This document shows, piece by piece, positions 40,516 to 49,764 of a stretch of 51,291 bases of DNA (its first letter is position 1; each line of letters begins with the position of its first letter). Below the pieces are notes generated by a model. The model was not told the origin of the DNA and made no database searches. It saw only the letters and a list, made by a program, of their open reading frames with translations. The stretch comes from Planctomycetota bacterium. Its GTDB lineage: Bacteria; Planctomycetota; Planctomycetia; Pirellulales; Pirellulaceae. The DNA lies in assembly GCA_029259935.1 (NCBI GenBank), contig JAJDEH010000008.1:1-51291 (forward strand), written 5' to 3'. The position numbers and the translations under genes are program-made.

Positions 40516-41043
40516 ATGCCTGAGTGGCTAAGAAATATTTGGGTTGCCGTTTCCACCGTGTTCAAGGGTTTGCGGATCACGTTGCGTTATTGGCTGGCAA
40601 CTTACAACCCCGATCGAAGAACCTTTACCGAAAAATTCGAGTATCCTGAAAAGCCGGTTCCGGTGGCGGCCCGTTACCGCGGATTTCACCGCTATGATTT
40701 GACGACTTGTATCGCCTGCGACCAGTGCGCGAAAGCCTGCCCTGTGGATTGCATATATATTGGTAAGGAGCGTGTTTCCGGTGGTAAGGGATTCAAGATC
40801 ACCGGTTTTACCATCGATTACTCAAAGTGCATGTTTTGTGCGTTGTGTGTCGAACCTTGTCCCGTGGATTGCATCTTTATGGGTGCGACCCACGACCTCA
40901 GTTGTTATAGCCGCGATGGATGCATTGTCGATTTTTCTCGATTGCCGGTCGACGTGTCCTGGGGACGCGCAACGCTGAACCCAACAGCGGTTGCGGATTC
41001 CAAGGTCATTGCCGAACCCGTTCACGCTGGACCGAATCAATAG
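40516..41043 (+). CDS. nuoI: NuoI-like protein with two 4Fe-4S clusters
   Basis: A 175-residue ferredoxin-type protein that matches NADH-quinone oxidoreductase subunit I: an N-terminal amphipathic helix ([18 protein letters not shown]), then [15 protein letters not shown] and [15 protein letters not shown], the two sets of four Cys that bind the clusters. In complex I it carries electrons to N2. It starts at ATG 40516; the upstream TTG is less likely. It is an orphan here: neighbours are a dehydratase and DUF2203, not other nuo genes, so it may serve a complex encoded elsewhere. Confidence 0.8.
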   Translation: MPEWLRNIWVAVSTVFKGLRITLRYWLATYNPDRRTFTEKFEYPEKPVPVAARYRGFHRYDLTTCIACDQCAKACPVDCIYIGKERVSGGKGFKITGFTIDYSKCMFCALCVEPCPVDCIFMGATHDLSCYSRDGCIVDFSRLPVDVSWGRATLNPTAVADSKVIAEPVHAGPNQ

Positions 41044-41059
41044 ACCCCGAGGTGACGCC

Positions 41060-41503
41060 ATGTCCATCGAAGATTATCGCCCTGAAAAACTGTTTACCGT
41101 CGAGCAGGCGAACGCGATGCTTCCCCTGGTTCGCGCGATCACGGCCGATGTCGTGAAGCTTTCCCAGGAAATGGTCGATCGCCGGCAGCGGCTCGACTAT
41201 CTCCGTTCGGGCCGTAAGGAATCGGACGACCCGTATTCGGAAGAGCTGGCTCAAATGGAAGAACAGCAACAAAAAGACCAAGGACGATTGCAGGAATTTG
41301 TCAACGAGTTGCGGCAGCTTGGTGCCGAGCCAAAAACGTTGACCGAAGGGCTGATCGACTTTCCACACATGATGGACGGTCGCATTGTGTTTCTGTGTTG
41401 GAAGTACGACGAACCAGAAATTCAACACTGGCACGATCTGGATGCCGGCTTCGACGGCCGCCAGCCGTTAGCTCTCGCCGTAGCCGACGAGTCGGCAGAG
41501 TAG
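41060..41503 (+). CDS. DUF2203 family protein
   Basis: A 147-residue protein with the DUF2203 opening [18 protein letters not shown], a coiled-coil-like helix with [20 protein letters not shown], and the end signature [41 protein letters not shown] start at the ATG at 41060 (GAGG upstream); 23 extra codons to 40991 would overlap nuoI. It follows nuoI by 16 bases and is probably co-transcribed. The function is unknown. Confidence 0.82.
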   Translation: MSIEDYRPEKLFTVEQANAMLPLVRAITADVVKLSQEMVDRRQRLDYLRSGRKESDDPYSEELAQMEEQQQKDQGRLQEFVNELRQLGAEPKTLTEGLIDFPHMMDGRIVFLCWKYDEPEIQHWHDLDAGFDGRQPLALAVADESAE

Positions 41504-41552
41504 TTCGAGCAGTTCTCCCTTTTACCAAGGGCGACGAGCCAGCCGAGTAGTT

Positions 41553-41584
41553 CTCCCCCTTGCCAAGGGGGAGTTAGAGGGGGT
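41553..41584 (+). repeat. CTCCCCC palindrome, copy B
   Basis: Palindrome CTCCCCCTTG-C-CAAGGGGGAG (41553-41573) plus TTAGAGGGGGT, differing from copy A at one base. It lies between convergent DUF2203 and the flavin oxidoreductase and its last base is the first of the latter's stop codon. A decayed copy (CTCCCTTTTACCAAGGG) lies at about 41516-41532. Confidence 0.75.
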
Positions 41585-43032
41585 CACTCTTCCCGCATCT
41601 CTTGCTTGAAGGCTTTCAATTCCTCAGCCTCCGGCAACTTCTTGTAGTAGGCATCCAACGGAAAGCAACCGGATATCAGTCCATTGCGCGGGGCCGTAGT
41701 GCAGTCGCTGAACGTACGGCACACCAACTTGCGTTTTAGTGTTTGTCCCGCCAGCGTGTCGGCCGGCAGTTCGGGATAGGACAGCACCATGCGTCCCAGC
41801 CCAATCACGTCGATCCATCCTGCTTCGACAACGGCTTGAGCGACATGCGGCAGGTAATCTTGCAGGTAGGTATATCCGCTGCCGACCATGGGCAGATCTG
41901 GAACGGCTTCTTTGCACTGCCGGGCCGCCTGGATTTGACGAGCCACTCCAACTAGCGGATCCTCCGGAGGTTGATATCCGTCACTGGGAGGAAAGATGGC
42001 CGGACGCTGAATGTGAGGGTTGTAATAAGGACTGCCGCAAGAGATGTTCACGGCTGCCACGCCCAGATCGCGCAGCATTCCGATCAAACGAATCGGTTCT
42101 TCCAGGTCCGTCTCCAGTGGATTGTCCTGGTTCACGCCAAATCCGTGCTCGTAGGGCAATAAAGATCGGTAATCCATCGGCTGCCCCACACCGGTGCCGG
42201 ACTGATACGGCGGCATATCGAAGACGCTCAGCCGCACCACCACCATCAAGGCGGGAATTTCGTCACGCACCCGCTGAATGATGGTCCGCAGCAGATTGGT
42301 TCTGCCGTCGAAGTCGCCGCCGAATTCACCGGGACGCGAGCGAGCGCTAAGGAACTCGTGCAGCAGATATCCATGGCACGATTTGACGTCCGCGAACTGA
42401 TAACCGACATCCCACGCCGTCCGCGCCGCGACGACATAGCTATCGATTAACCGATAGAGGTCGTCGTCGCTCCAGCAGACATCCGCGTCGGGATCGATGC
42501 CGACCTTCTGGTCCAGCAACGGATGGTGGTACGCAATGCGAGGTTCAAGCTGTTTTGTATTGGGGCGACAATAGCGCCCGGAGTGGGTTAGTTGCAAACC
42601 GACCAGCAAGTCGTCGGTCGAATCGAAGTGTTGGCGATGAGCCGCATAAAGAGTTTCACGCAAGGCACCGAGTCCCTCACGATTATCCGGAGTCGCCAGC
42701 GTTTGATTGGGATTGGCGCGCCCGTCCGGTTGAACCGCCGCCGCTTCGCCTCCCCAGATAAACTTCGCGCCGCTTCGTCCAAAGTTATGCCAGCGACGCA
42801 AGGTATGTTCCGTCGGCGATCCATCTCGGTTAGCGTCCCAGCCTTCCATGGGATGAATACACCAGCGGTTGCCGACTGTGAAATCGCCAATCCGCAGCGG
42901 CTTGGCGAGTGGCGATCCTTGCTCGGCACTAAGCACTTCGTCATGCACGGGTAATGCAAGATTCAATTCCGCCAGTCGCGCCCGAAAGGCCGCCACGGAC
43001 TTTAGTTGAGCAATCTTGGGATAGGCGGACAT
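41584..43032 (-). CDS. NADH:flavin oxidoreductase (old yellow enzyme family)
   Basis: A 482-residue FMN-dependent TIM-barrel oxidoreductase. Family marks are NRWCIHPMEGWDAN with RRWHNFGRSGAKFIWGGE, LQLTHSGRYCRP, VKSCHGYLLHEFLSARSR, and the C-terminal phosphate-binding part VGSGYTYLQDY and IDVIGLGRMVLSYPELPAD. It lacks the C-terminal Fe-S/FAD domain of dienoyl-CoA reductase-type members, but keeps a short C-rich tail (CRTFSDCTTAP). It reduces an activated C=C bond; substrate unknown. Its start codon abuts the helicase stop. Confidence 0.83.
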   Translation of the reverse strand: MSAYPKIAQLKSVAAFRARLAELNLALPVHDEVLSAEQGSPLAKPLRIGDFTVGNRWCIHPMEGWDANRDGSPTEHTLRRWHNFGRSGAKFIWGGEAAAVQPDGRANPNQTLATPDNREGLGALRETLYAAHRQHFDSTDDLLVGLQLTHSGRYCRPNTKQLEPRIAYHHPLLDQKVGIDPDADVCWSDDDLYRLIDSYVVAARTAWDVGYQFADVKSCHGYLLHEFLSARSRPGEFGGDFDGRTNLLRTIIQRVRDEIPALMVVVRLSVFDMPPYQSGTGVGQPMDYRSLLPYEHGFGVNQDNPLETDLEEPIRLIGMLRDLGVAAVNISCGSPYYNPHIQRPAIFPPSDGYQPPEDPLVGVARQIQAARQCKEAVPDLPMVGSGYTYLQDYLPHVAQAVVEAGWIDVIGLGRMVLSYPELPADTLAGQTLKRKLVCRTFSDCTTAPRNGLISGCFPLDAYYKKLPEAEELKAFKQEMREE

Positions 43033-45380
43033 CAGTCGTGTATCGTGACCGGGGTCAGTGGAGCGTGGCTGAGGCGTAGGGTCTTTTGCAAATCACCGTC
43101 GATGAACTGGATGGTCGCCGTGCGGTTTCGGCCGCTGCCGCGCACCACGACAATGGTGCCCAGTCCGAAGCGCGGATGCTCAACCGCCATGCCCGCTTGG
43201 AATAAGTCGGGAGAAATGAGTTCGGGTGACGGCGAATCAGGCGAGGCCGTCGCGCTCGCGGAGTCCACCGGCACGTCGATTCCGTCGTACTCGTCATGAC
43301 TTGGGTGGTCCTGCGAATAGTCGTCCTCCCACTGATTCGCATTCCAGGCGTTGGACCGCCGTGCCCATGCTCCCGCCGCGCCGGCGCTCGGTTCCCGCAT
43401 TTCCATTTCGCCGCGCGGCAACTCCATCAGGAACGAACTGGGGACGGTGGTCCGCAGTTCGCCCCGGAACGAGCGGCGTTTCGCCCAGCTCAGTTGCAGT
43501 TCGTCCTCGGCCCGCGTAATCCCCACGAACAACAGCCGGCGTTCCTCTTCTTGCTGATCGGGATCTTCCTTGGCCCGCTCATGCGGCAGCATGCCATGTT
43601 CGACGGCGACGATGAAGGCGCACGGGAATTCCAACCCCTTCGCCGCATGCAAAGTCATTAGCGTGACTTTGTCCGAATCGGAATTCCAATTGTCGGTGTC
43701 CGAAACCAGCGATCGCTCTTCGAGGAATTCTTCCAGACTTCCGTGGTCGTCGTGCTGTTGGTCGAATTCGCCGGCATCGGTGATCAACTCTTCGATGTTC
43801 GCCAGCCGGTCTTGGTCCTCTTCGGTTTCGGAGTAAAACAGCCAATCGTGATAGCTGCTTTCGTCAAGCACTTGCCGGACGATTTTTGAAAGCGGCAACG
43901 TCGCCGACTCGCGAAAGCCATCGTACATGGCCACGAACTTCCCCACCGCCGTTTTGGCTTGTTTGGAAAGCGATTCAATGAGCCCGCACTCGCGAGCAGC
44001 GTCCAGCAAAGAGACGCCGTACCGGCGGGCGTGGTCGGACAGGTGGTCAATTGTCTTCTGGCCGATCTTGCGAGGCGGCGTGTTGATGATCCGCCGCAGG
44101 GCTTCGTTGTTGTCCGGGTTGTTGATCAGTTGCAAATAGGCCAGCACATCTTTGATTTCCTTGCGCTGATAAAATTCCAGCCCCTTTACGATGTGGTAGG
44201 GCATGTTGTGCGCACGCAATGCGTTTTCGAACGTCCGCGACAGCGCGTTGAGTCGGTAAAAAATGGCAAAGTCTTGCAATCGCCGTTGGCCGGCGGCCAC
44301 TTGCCTGGCGATCGACGCCACAATCTCGTTGGCCTCTTGCTGGTTGGTCCGATAGGCGACCAGCCGCACCGGCGCGCCTTCCTCGCGTTCGGTGAGCAGA
44401 GTTTTCTCTTTTCGCCGAAGGTTGTACGAAATCAACTGATCGGCCACGCGCAAGATATTGGGAGTACTCCGCCAATTCTGTTCCAGCCGCACGACGCGCA
44501 CATCTTCGTAGTCGTGCTCGAAATCCAGAATGTTATCCAGGTTCGCGCCACGCCAGCCGTAGATCGACTGGTCGGGATCGCCGGCCACCGCAAGGTTCGG
44601 AAACCGTTGCGACATGGCGCGGGCAATCGTGTACTGGGCCAAATTCGTATCTTGGTATTCATCCACGAGGACATACCGAAAGCGGTCGTCGAAAGCTTGT
44701 CGCAGCTCTTCGTTTTCTTGGAACATGCGGGCGACGTACAGCAACAGATCATCAAAATCGACCGCGTTCGAGGCCACTAACTGCTTTTGGTATTCCGGAT
44801 AGACCCGTTCGACGATATTGCCAATCGCGCTTCCCGAGCGGGCTTGGTATTGCTCGGGCGACATGACTTCGTTCTTGGCCCAACTGATCGCCGAAGCGAC
44901 GCGTTCGGGCGACGTGTGCGAAAGGTCAAGGCCCAAATCCTTCACGGCTTGTTTGACGGCGCGACGGCTGTCCTGCGCGTCGTAGATCGAATAGTTTTCC
45001 TTGAGCCCCACGAGTGCCGCGTGACGGCGAAGCACGCGGGCACAGAAGCGGTGAAACGTTCCCAACCAGACGGGTTGCTTCGGGGCCAGTCGCTCTAGCC
45101 GGAGCCGCATCTCGTCGGCCGCCTTGTTGGTGAACGTCAACGCCAGAATTTGTCGCGGCGAAACGCCCTGATGCAGCAGGTACGCGATACGATGCGTGAT
45201 GACCCTGGTCTTGCCACTGCCGGGGCCGGCCAGCATTAACAGGGGGCCGTCCACATGTTCCACGGCTTCGCGCTGGGCGGGAGTCAGCGGCTCAAGGATC
45301 GTCGCCAGACTCGCTTGTTCGAGGGATGGATCGTTGGCTGCGGTCGCGCGTGCTGAAGTTTTGGTGGTTGGTTCGTCCAT
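43032..45380 (-). CDS. pcrA: ATP-dependent DNA helicase PcrA/UvrD
   Basis: A 782-residue superfamily 1A helicase acting 3'-5' in repair and replication. Walker A is AGPGSGKTRVITHRIAYLL; LTFTNKAADEM, VDEYQDTN (Walker B), GDPDQSIYGWRGA and MTLHAAKGLEFPCAF follow. The C-terminus has the small Tudor-like domain of PcrA (VEHPRFGLGTIVVV and VIQF-like strands). I choose the ATG at 45380; an upstream TTG at 45515 would add 45 untypical residues. The 3' end meets the flavin oxidoreductase start. Confidence 0.9.
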   Translation of the reverse strand: MDEPTTKTSARATAANDPSLEQASLATILEPLTPAQREAVEHVDGPLLMLAGPGSGKTRVITHRIAYLLHQGVSPRQILALTFTNKAADEMRLRLERLAPKQPVWLGTFHRFCARVLRRHAALVGLKENYSIYDAQDSRRAVKQAVKDLGLDLSHTSPERVASAISWAKNEVMSPEQYQARSGSAIGNIVERVYPEYQKQLVASNAVDFDDLLLYVARMFQENEELRQAFDDRFRYVLVDEYQDTNLAQYTIARAMSQRFPNLAVAGDPDQSIYGWRGANLDNILDFEHDYEDVRVVRLEQNWRSTPNILRVADQLISYNLRRKEKTLLTEREEGAPVRLVAYRTNQQEANEIVASIARQVAAGQRRLQDFAIFYRLNALSRTFENALRAHNMPYHIVKGLEFYQRKEIKDVLAYLQLINNPDNNEALRRIINTPPRKIGQKTIDHLSDHARRYGVSLLDAARECGLIESLSKQAKTAVGKFVAMYDGFRESATLPLSKIVRQVLDESSYHDWLFYSETEEDQDRLANIEELITDAGEFDQQHDDHGSLEEFLEERSLVSDTDNWNSDSDKVTLMTLHAAKGLEFPCAFIVAVEHGMLPHERAKEDPDQQEEERRLLFVGITRAEDELQLSWAKRRSFRGELRTTVPSSFLMELPRGEMEMREPSAGAAGAWARRSNAWNANQWEDDYSQDHPSHDEYDGIDVPVDSASATASPDSPSPELISPDLFQAGMAVEHPRFGLGTIVVVRGSGRNRTATIQFIDGDLQKTLRLSHAPLTPVTIHD

Positions 45381-45592
45381 GGTTATTTGTTGGCTGAGGT
45401 CCGTCGCGGAGATGATGTCGTGGGGCCGATGGATGCTAGCAGCGGCCTGCGGATTGCCGAATTGTTTTCCAGGTTCGGTTTGCGCATCAGGGAATATTGT
45501 TATATTACCTACCAATCACGTTGCCGCGTAGGGAGCGTGAGTTCGTTGAACGGATGGTAGCAACGTCTTTTTTCTTTAGGGAGGGACCCCTC

Positions 45593-45868
45593 ATGAGCGC
45601 CACGCGTATTCCGCTTCCAAGGGCAGATGAAGAATCCAAGAGCCTGCATCGACGCTTGGAAATGAGCACCGCGGAAATTGGCCTCACCGTACGCACGACG
45701 AATTGCCTTGAGGAACGAGGCATCTTCACCGTGCATGATCTGCTAAATACCACGCCTAGCGATCTTCTAAGCATTTCGAACTTCGGCGAGAAAACTCTCG
45801 AAGAAGTTTACAAAGCACTGGAGAGTGTCGGATTTCATCGAGACGGCGACACCCTCAGCGCGCGTTAA
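45593..45868 (+). CDS. stand-alone RNA polymerase alpha C-terminal domain protein
   Basis: A 91-residue protein that is mostly an alpha-CTD: EIGLTVRTTNCLEERGIFTV, HDLLNTTPSDLLSISNFGEK, TLEEVYKALESVGF. In RNA polymerase this domain binds UP-element DNA and activators. There is no alpha N-terminal domain, so it cannot replace RpoA; it may compete for DNA or regulators. The start ATG at 45593 has GGGAGGG seven bases upstream; the frame upstream to 45497 is not typical. It is divergent from pcrA and convergent with the PQQ-propeller gene. Confidence 0.85.
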   Translation: MSATRIPLPRADEESKSLHRRLEMSTAEIGLTVRTTNCLEERGIFTVHDLLNTTPSDLLSISNFGEKTLEEVYKALESVGFHRDGDTLSAR

Positions 45869-45913
45869 GGGAAAGAGCGCTCGGTACGGATTGGTAAGCG
45901 ACTTGCTTTCGTT

Positions 45914-45945
45914 CTCCCCCTTTTTCAAGGGGGAGCTAGAGGGGA
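45914..45945 (+). repeat. CTCCCCC palindrome, copy C
   Basis: CTCCCCC-TTTTTCAA-GGGGGAG (45914-45935, a T-rich middle instead of TTGCCAA) followed by CTAGAGGGGA. It lies between the convergent alpha-CTD and PQQ-propeller genes, the same setting as copies A and B. Confidence 0.65.
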
Positions 45946-45951
45946 TCCGCC

Positions 45952-47229
45952 TTAGCGACTCGCCTTGCCAACCAGAAAACACTTCAGTTCGCCGAACTCG
46001 CCCGAGGTCGAGCGGATAAACAACCGCCCGTCGGACAGCGCCGGGATTGCGCGCGACTTCTTTTGGAAAATCTCGCTGCTCGCGAGTTCTTGATATCCCT
46101 TGGGCGAAGCCGCGGCCAAAGTCAGCTTGCCATCGACTCCGCAAATCAGCAGCTTGTCGTCGGCCAGGATGATATGCCCCAGACCAAAGCGGTCGACGGA
46201 CCATTGAACTTTGCCGGAATTCGCCTCGATACAACGCAGCGACCCTGTTCCGATATCTTCGCGGCCATCGGTTCCGTAAAGATAGCCGTCGCGATGTACG
46301 CAGGTCGTGTACTGGCACGACATCACCTCGTCGCTGGCCCACAGGCTTTTGGTTTTCGCGCCATCGATCTGCAGCATCTTCGCGCCGATTCGATAGCTGG
46401 CTGTGACGAACAGGTTGTCGTCGATCAGTAGCGGAACGGCGGCGTTAACCGTGGGTCCCGATCGGCCAAACGGAAATTGAAAACGGACCACACCGTCTTT
46501 TGCGTCGATGCACACCGTATTGCGCCCTGTCACGAAAATCGCATAATCGCGACCGCCGAAGTTCGCCGCGACAGGCGAAGAATAGCTGGCGTGTTCGTCG
46601 GTCGCTTTCCAAACGGTCTTTCCCGTATCGACCGAAAACGCCACGATGCCTGCGTCTTCTCGAAATCCGCCGATGTTGACCAATAGATTTTCACCTAAAA
46701 TGATGGGACAGCAGCCGGCACCAAAATAACCATCCTCGGCGCGATAGTCGGCTTTCGCGTCCCGCGACCAGATCTTTTCCCCCTTGGATAACGAAACGCA
46801 GTGCAAAGCGCCGGCGGCCCCGAAAACAAATACTCGATCGCGGCTCTTGTCGATCAGCGGAACGCAACGAGGACCACGGTCTGGATTGATACCGGGTGTG
46901 TAGTCGGCCTCGAAATCAGCCTTCCAAAGAGGCTTCCCGCTGCTGGCCTCCAACGCCTCGACGCGTTCGACATCGTCTTCGCGATGAAACACGATGACCA
47001 CGCCGTCGGCCACCGCGACGCCGGCGAATCCCATGCCCACTTGCTTGGACCACAGGGTTTGCGGGCCGCTCTTCGGCCAACTCTCCAGAAGTGCTTCACC
47101 GTCGGCGGCACCATTCCGATGCGGGCCCAAAATCTGAGGCCAGTCGCCGGCCAAGGATGCTGTATCCCCGCAGCAGAGCAACGTGCCAATAAGTGTGTAA
47201 AGAGTGAGCCGGAGGAACCGAGATGACAT
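45952..47229 (-). CDS. secreted PQQ-type beta-propeller protein
   Basis: A 425-residue protein with a signal peptide (RFLRLTLYTLIGTLLCCGDTA) followed by WPQILGPHRNGAA, the usual opening of planctomycete PQQ/PA-type propellers. Repeated blades show W..(D/E) and aromatic-Gly patterns (SGKPLWKADFEADY, TGKTVWKATDEHASYSSP, SGKVQWSVDRFGLGH). No dehydrogenase active-site residues are evident, so it is probably a structural or binding propeller. The start ATG at 47229 is chosen over 47310 because the signal peptide begins there. Confidence 0.82.
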   Translation of the reverse strand: MSSRFLRLTLYTLIGTLLCCGDTASLAGDWPQILGPHRNGAADGEALLESWPKSGPQTLWSKQVGMGFAGVAVADGVVIVFHREDDVERVEALEASSGKPLWKADFEADYTPGINPDRGPRCVPLIDKSRDRVFVFGAAGALHCVSLSKGEKIWSRDAKADYRAEDGYFGAGCCPIILGENLLVNIGGFREDAGIVAFSVDTGKTVWKATDEHASYSSPVAANFGGRDYAIFVTGRNTVCIDAKDGVVRFQFPFGRSGPTVNAAVPLLIDDNLFVTASYRIGAKMLQIDGAKTKSLWASDEVMSCQYTTCVHRDGYLYGTDGREDIGTGSLRCIEANSGKVQWSVDRFGLGHIILADDKLLICGVDGKLTLAAASPKGYQELASSEIFQKKSRAIPALSDGRLFIRSTSGEFGELKCFLVGKASR

Positions 47230-47638
47230 CAGATGCTGCCTTTCGCTGTTACTTTGTCTTGAATGACAAGTCATTGTCGCCGCCGAGGCACTTTGCGAGA
47301 ATGTGTTCACCCGTCGGGGATCAAGATGATACTATTTTATCGTAGCGCCAAGGCGGCGTATATGCTTGTCAAATGAGTCTCCTCCGTGGGCTAGATAAGG
47401 CCAGATGGTAGATGATACGGCGACCGAACGAACTGCGAATCCGCTTTCAGTGGTACTCCGGAGCTTTTTCTGGGGTGCGTGTGCCACCGGCTCGGCCAGT
47501 GCTTCGGAGCGAAGAAATTGGCGAAACTAGTTCGGGCAGAGTTCGGGCCGCGCCGATAAACGCGGCCGCGATCAAATTCGAAATCCGAAGGTCGAACCAC
47601 CACGGCTCGACACCCCAGTAGAAAGTCCAGAGACTATT
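47230..47638. other. 409-base intergenic region with two hairpins
   Basis: No gene is supported. A perfect hairpin GGCCGCG-N8-CGCGGCC lies at 47546-47567, about 70 bases before the next start. A weaker palindrome GTGCCACCGGC-TCG-GCCAGTGC lies at 47481-47502; it resembles GTGCCACTGGC/GCCAGTGC repeats that I recall as widespread in planctomycetes. No promoter was found. Confidence 0.4.
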
Positions 47639-48682
47639 GTGACGCGGCGATTTTGGTTGTGGGGAAAGAAACGAGGCAGTCGGCGGTCCGGCTCGCCCAT
47701 GATGGGTGGCATCGGCGAAGCCATGCTGTTCGCCGCGTTGCTGTTGTTCGGCACCATATCACTGGCGGCGCTGGTGACCTCCCAGTTGCTGAACGCCGGC
47801 GGGGATACGCTCTCGACTTGGACGCTGGGATTGGGCGTGGCGGTTTCGGTCACCTGCGTCTTAATTGGCGGCGGCGGCATTCTTTCCACGGCGCTACAAC
47901 TTCGCACGTCGGTGGAACGCCGGTCGGCCCTCGCGAATGAAGCAGCCACCCGCGTGGAACTCTTGGGGACGACTCCGGCCACGGAACGCGAGTACCCGTG
48001 CATTCCCCGAGATGCCGACCTGACGAACAGTCCCGGAGTCCGGTTGGCGTACCGGCTGCCCATCGCCGCTTCGCCCAATTCCCAGTTCTTTTACTTGAGC
48101 GGATTCTGGCTGGCCGCGGTGGGACTGGCTTCGACGCTGGTGGTCTGGGCGCTGGAGGGATTTCAAGTTGTGCCGCGTGAAGCCTATCGCGGTCTCGTCG
48201 CGTTCCCCTTTGCTATCATTGCTATCACTACCACCTACTTTTTTGTCAAGTCTTTGCTAGTCCAAATCACACTCGGTCCCACCACGGTGGAAGTTTCCGA
48301 CCACCCGCTGTTTCCCACCAAGTCGTACCGGGTGTTCGTCTCGCAAGCAGGGCATCTTTCCGCGAGCGGGCTCCAATTGCGGCTGGTTTGCCAGGAGGAA
48401 GTAACCTATGAACAAGGGACGAACGTCCGCACGGAATCGCAAGTCGTTTGTTCCCAGCAACTTTTTCGCAAGGAAGATGTGGAGATCAATCCGGGCGACC
48501 CCTTCGAGCATGAATGCGAATTCGAAGTACCCGAGGAGGCCATGCACACCTTTCAGTCCGCCAGTAATCGTATACACTGGAAGCTGGTCGTACGGGGCAA
48601 CGTACAGGGGTGGCCCGACTTTGAACGAAGCTTTTCCGTCGTCGTCTATCCATGCAACAGCAACTCAACCGAGAACAACTAG
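47639..48682 (+). CDS. membrane protein with C-terminal beta-sandwich-like domain
   Basis: A 347-residue protein starting with GTG (an ATG at 47699 is an alternative). Four membrane helices are seen: GEAMLFAALLLFGTISLAAL (about 25-48), VAVSVTCVLIGGGG, FWLAAVGLASTLVVWAL and LVAFPFAIIAITTTYFFV. After about residue 215 the soluble domain is beta-rich, with FEHECEFEVPEEAMHTF and IHWKLVVRGNVQGWPDFERSF split across a pattern that resembles arrestin-like folds. It overlaps the next gene by 31 bases. Function unknown. Confidence 0.65.
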   Translation: MTRRFWLWGKKRGSRRSGSPMMGGIGEAMLFAALLLFGTISLAALVTSQLLNAGGDTLSTWTLGLGVAVSVTCVLIGGGGILSTALQLRTSVERRSALANEAATRVELLGTTPATEREYPCIPRDADLTNSPGVRLAYRLPIAASPNSQFFYLSGFWLAAVGLASTLVVWALEGFQVVPREAYRGLVAFPFAIIAITTTYFFVKSLLVQITLGPTTVEVSDHPLFPTKSYRVFVSQAGHLSASGLQLRLVCQEEVTYEQGTNVRTESQVVCSQQLFRKEDVEINPGDPFEHECEFEVPEEAMHTFQSASNRIHWKLVVRGNVQGWPDFERSFSVVVYPCNSNSTENN

Positions 48683-49080
48683 AACCGCTGATCAGCCTGA
48701 CGATTCGGGACCGTGATCGCGTGTTCCAGCCAGGCGATGAACTCGAGTACGAGTTTCAAATCGACGCCGTCGAGGCGGACGAGTTGTTGGCAGTGGAGTC
48801 GTCGGTGATGTGGTACACCGAAGGCAAGGGCGATGAAGACATGGGCGTGCATGACTTCCGCCGAGCCGTTCCCGCCGAGACGGAAGACGGCGACCTGCGA
48901 GAACTACGCCGATTCCACATCCCGCTCCCCAATAGCCCGCTCAGCTATGACGGCAAGATCATGAAGATCCATTGGTGCGTCCGCGTTCGCGTCTTTCTTC
49001 GCCGTGGAAAAGAGACGTTCATGGAATTTCCTTTCCGGCTTGGCGCGGTGCCGCCCGTTGCCGCCGTTGAGGTGAAGTAA
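48652..49080 (+). CDS. small beta-sandwich-like protein, partner of the preceding membrane protein
   Basis: A 142-residue soluble protein without signal peptide. It is beta-rich: PLISLTIRDRDRVFQPGDELEYEF, then HIPLPNSPLSYDGKIMKIHW and RVRVFLRRGKETFMEFPF. Its end resembles the end of the upstream protein (IHWKLVVRG... FERSF versus IHWCVRVRV... FMEFPF), which suggests related arrestin-like domains. The 31-base overlap indicates coupled translation. Confidence 0.6.
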   Translation: MQQQLNREQLEPLISLTIRDRDRVFQPGDELEYEFQIDAVEADELLAVESSVMWYTEGKGDEDMGVHDFRRAVPAETEDGDLRELRRFHIPLPNSPLSYDGKIMKIHWCVRVRVFLRRGKETFMEFPFRLGAVPPVAAVEVK

Positions 49081-49125
49081 CGGCGGCGAAGTTACCATGC
49101 CGCGGCAACGCTTGATGAGGGCGAC

Positions 49126-49764
49126 ATGCCACTTGCATTCAATAGTCAACGCCACGCCGCGAACACATCTCGCTGTAACCCTTTTTCTACTTTCTTTGTC
49201 CAGCCTGGCGCGATTTCGTATTTGTTTTCCACCGGCATGAGTGGACAGCGATTGGTCGAGCAACTTGAGAAAAGTCATTGGTGGGGACAGATCGTCGGTC
49301 CCCATGGCAGCGGTAAGTCGACGTTGCTTGCGGCGATGCTTCCACGTCTGGTCGAAGCCGGTCGTGAAGCGGACGTTATTACTCTTCGTCAGCGTCAGCG
49401 AAATTTGCCGCTCGCCGATCACCAGGGCCAATGGTCAGCTCGCACGCTAGTAGTTGTGGATGGTTTCGAGCAGTTGAGTTGGTGGAACCGCCGCGCGCTT
49501 TGCCGTGCCTGTCGCCAACGTGGTACGGGACTGTTGGTTACCAGTCATCGTGACATGGGATTACCGAATCTGGCCACGACCCACGTCACGCTCGAACTGG
49601 CGCACATGCTGGCTGAACAGCTTACCAACGGCTTTCCGATTCAGCTTTCACGTGCCCAAGTAGAACGGGCCTTCCAAACAGCAAACGGCGACATGCGGGA
49701 GACACTATTCAAACTGTTCGACCTCTACGAACAAGAACGGCATGCCAGTCCGCGCGAAGCATGA
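49126..49764 (+). CDS. small P-loop ATPase of unknown function
   Basis: A 212-residue protein. Walker A is GPHGSGKS at 58-65 (IVGPHGSGKSTLLAAMLPRL), Walker B-like VVVDGFEQLSWW follows near 110, and LVTSHRDMGLP could be a sensor region. A region after the Walker motifs is helical. It follows the beta-sandwich gene by 45 bases and is probably its co-transcribed third member. It resembles no named family that I can fix. Confidence 0.65.
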   Translation: MPLAFNSQRHAANTSRCNPFSTFFVQPGAISYLFSTGMSGQRLVEQLEKSHWWGQIVGPHGSGKSTLLAAMLPRLVEAGREADVITLRQRQRNLPLADHQGQWSARTLVVVDGFEQLSWWNRRALCRACRQRGTGLLVTSHRDMGLPNLATTHVTLELAHMLAEQLTNGFPIQLSRAQVERAFQTANGDMRETLFKLFDLYEQERHASPREA

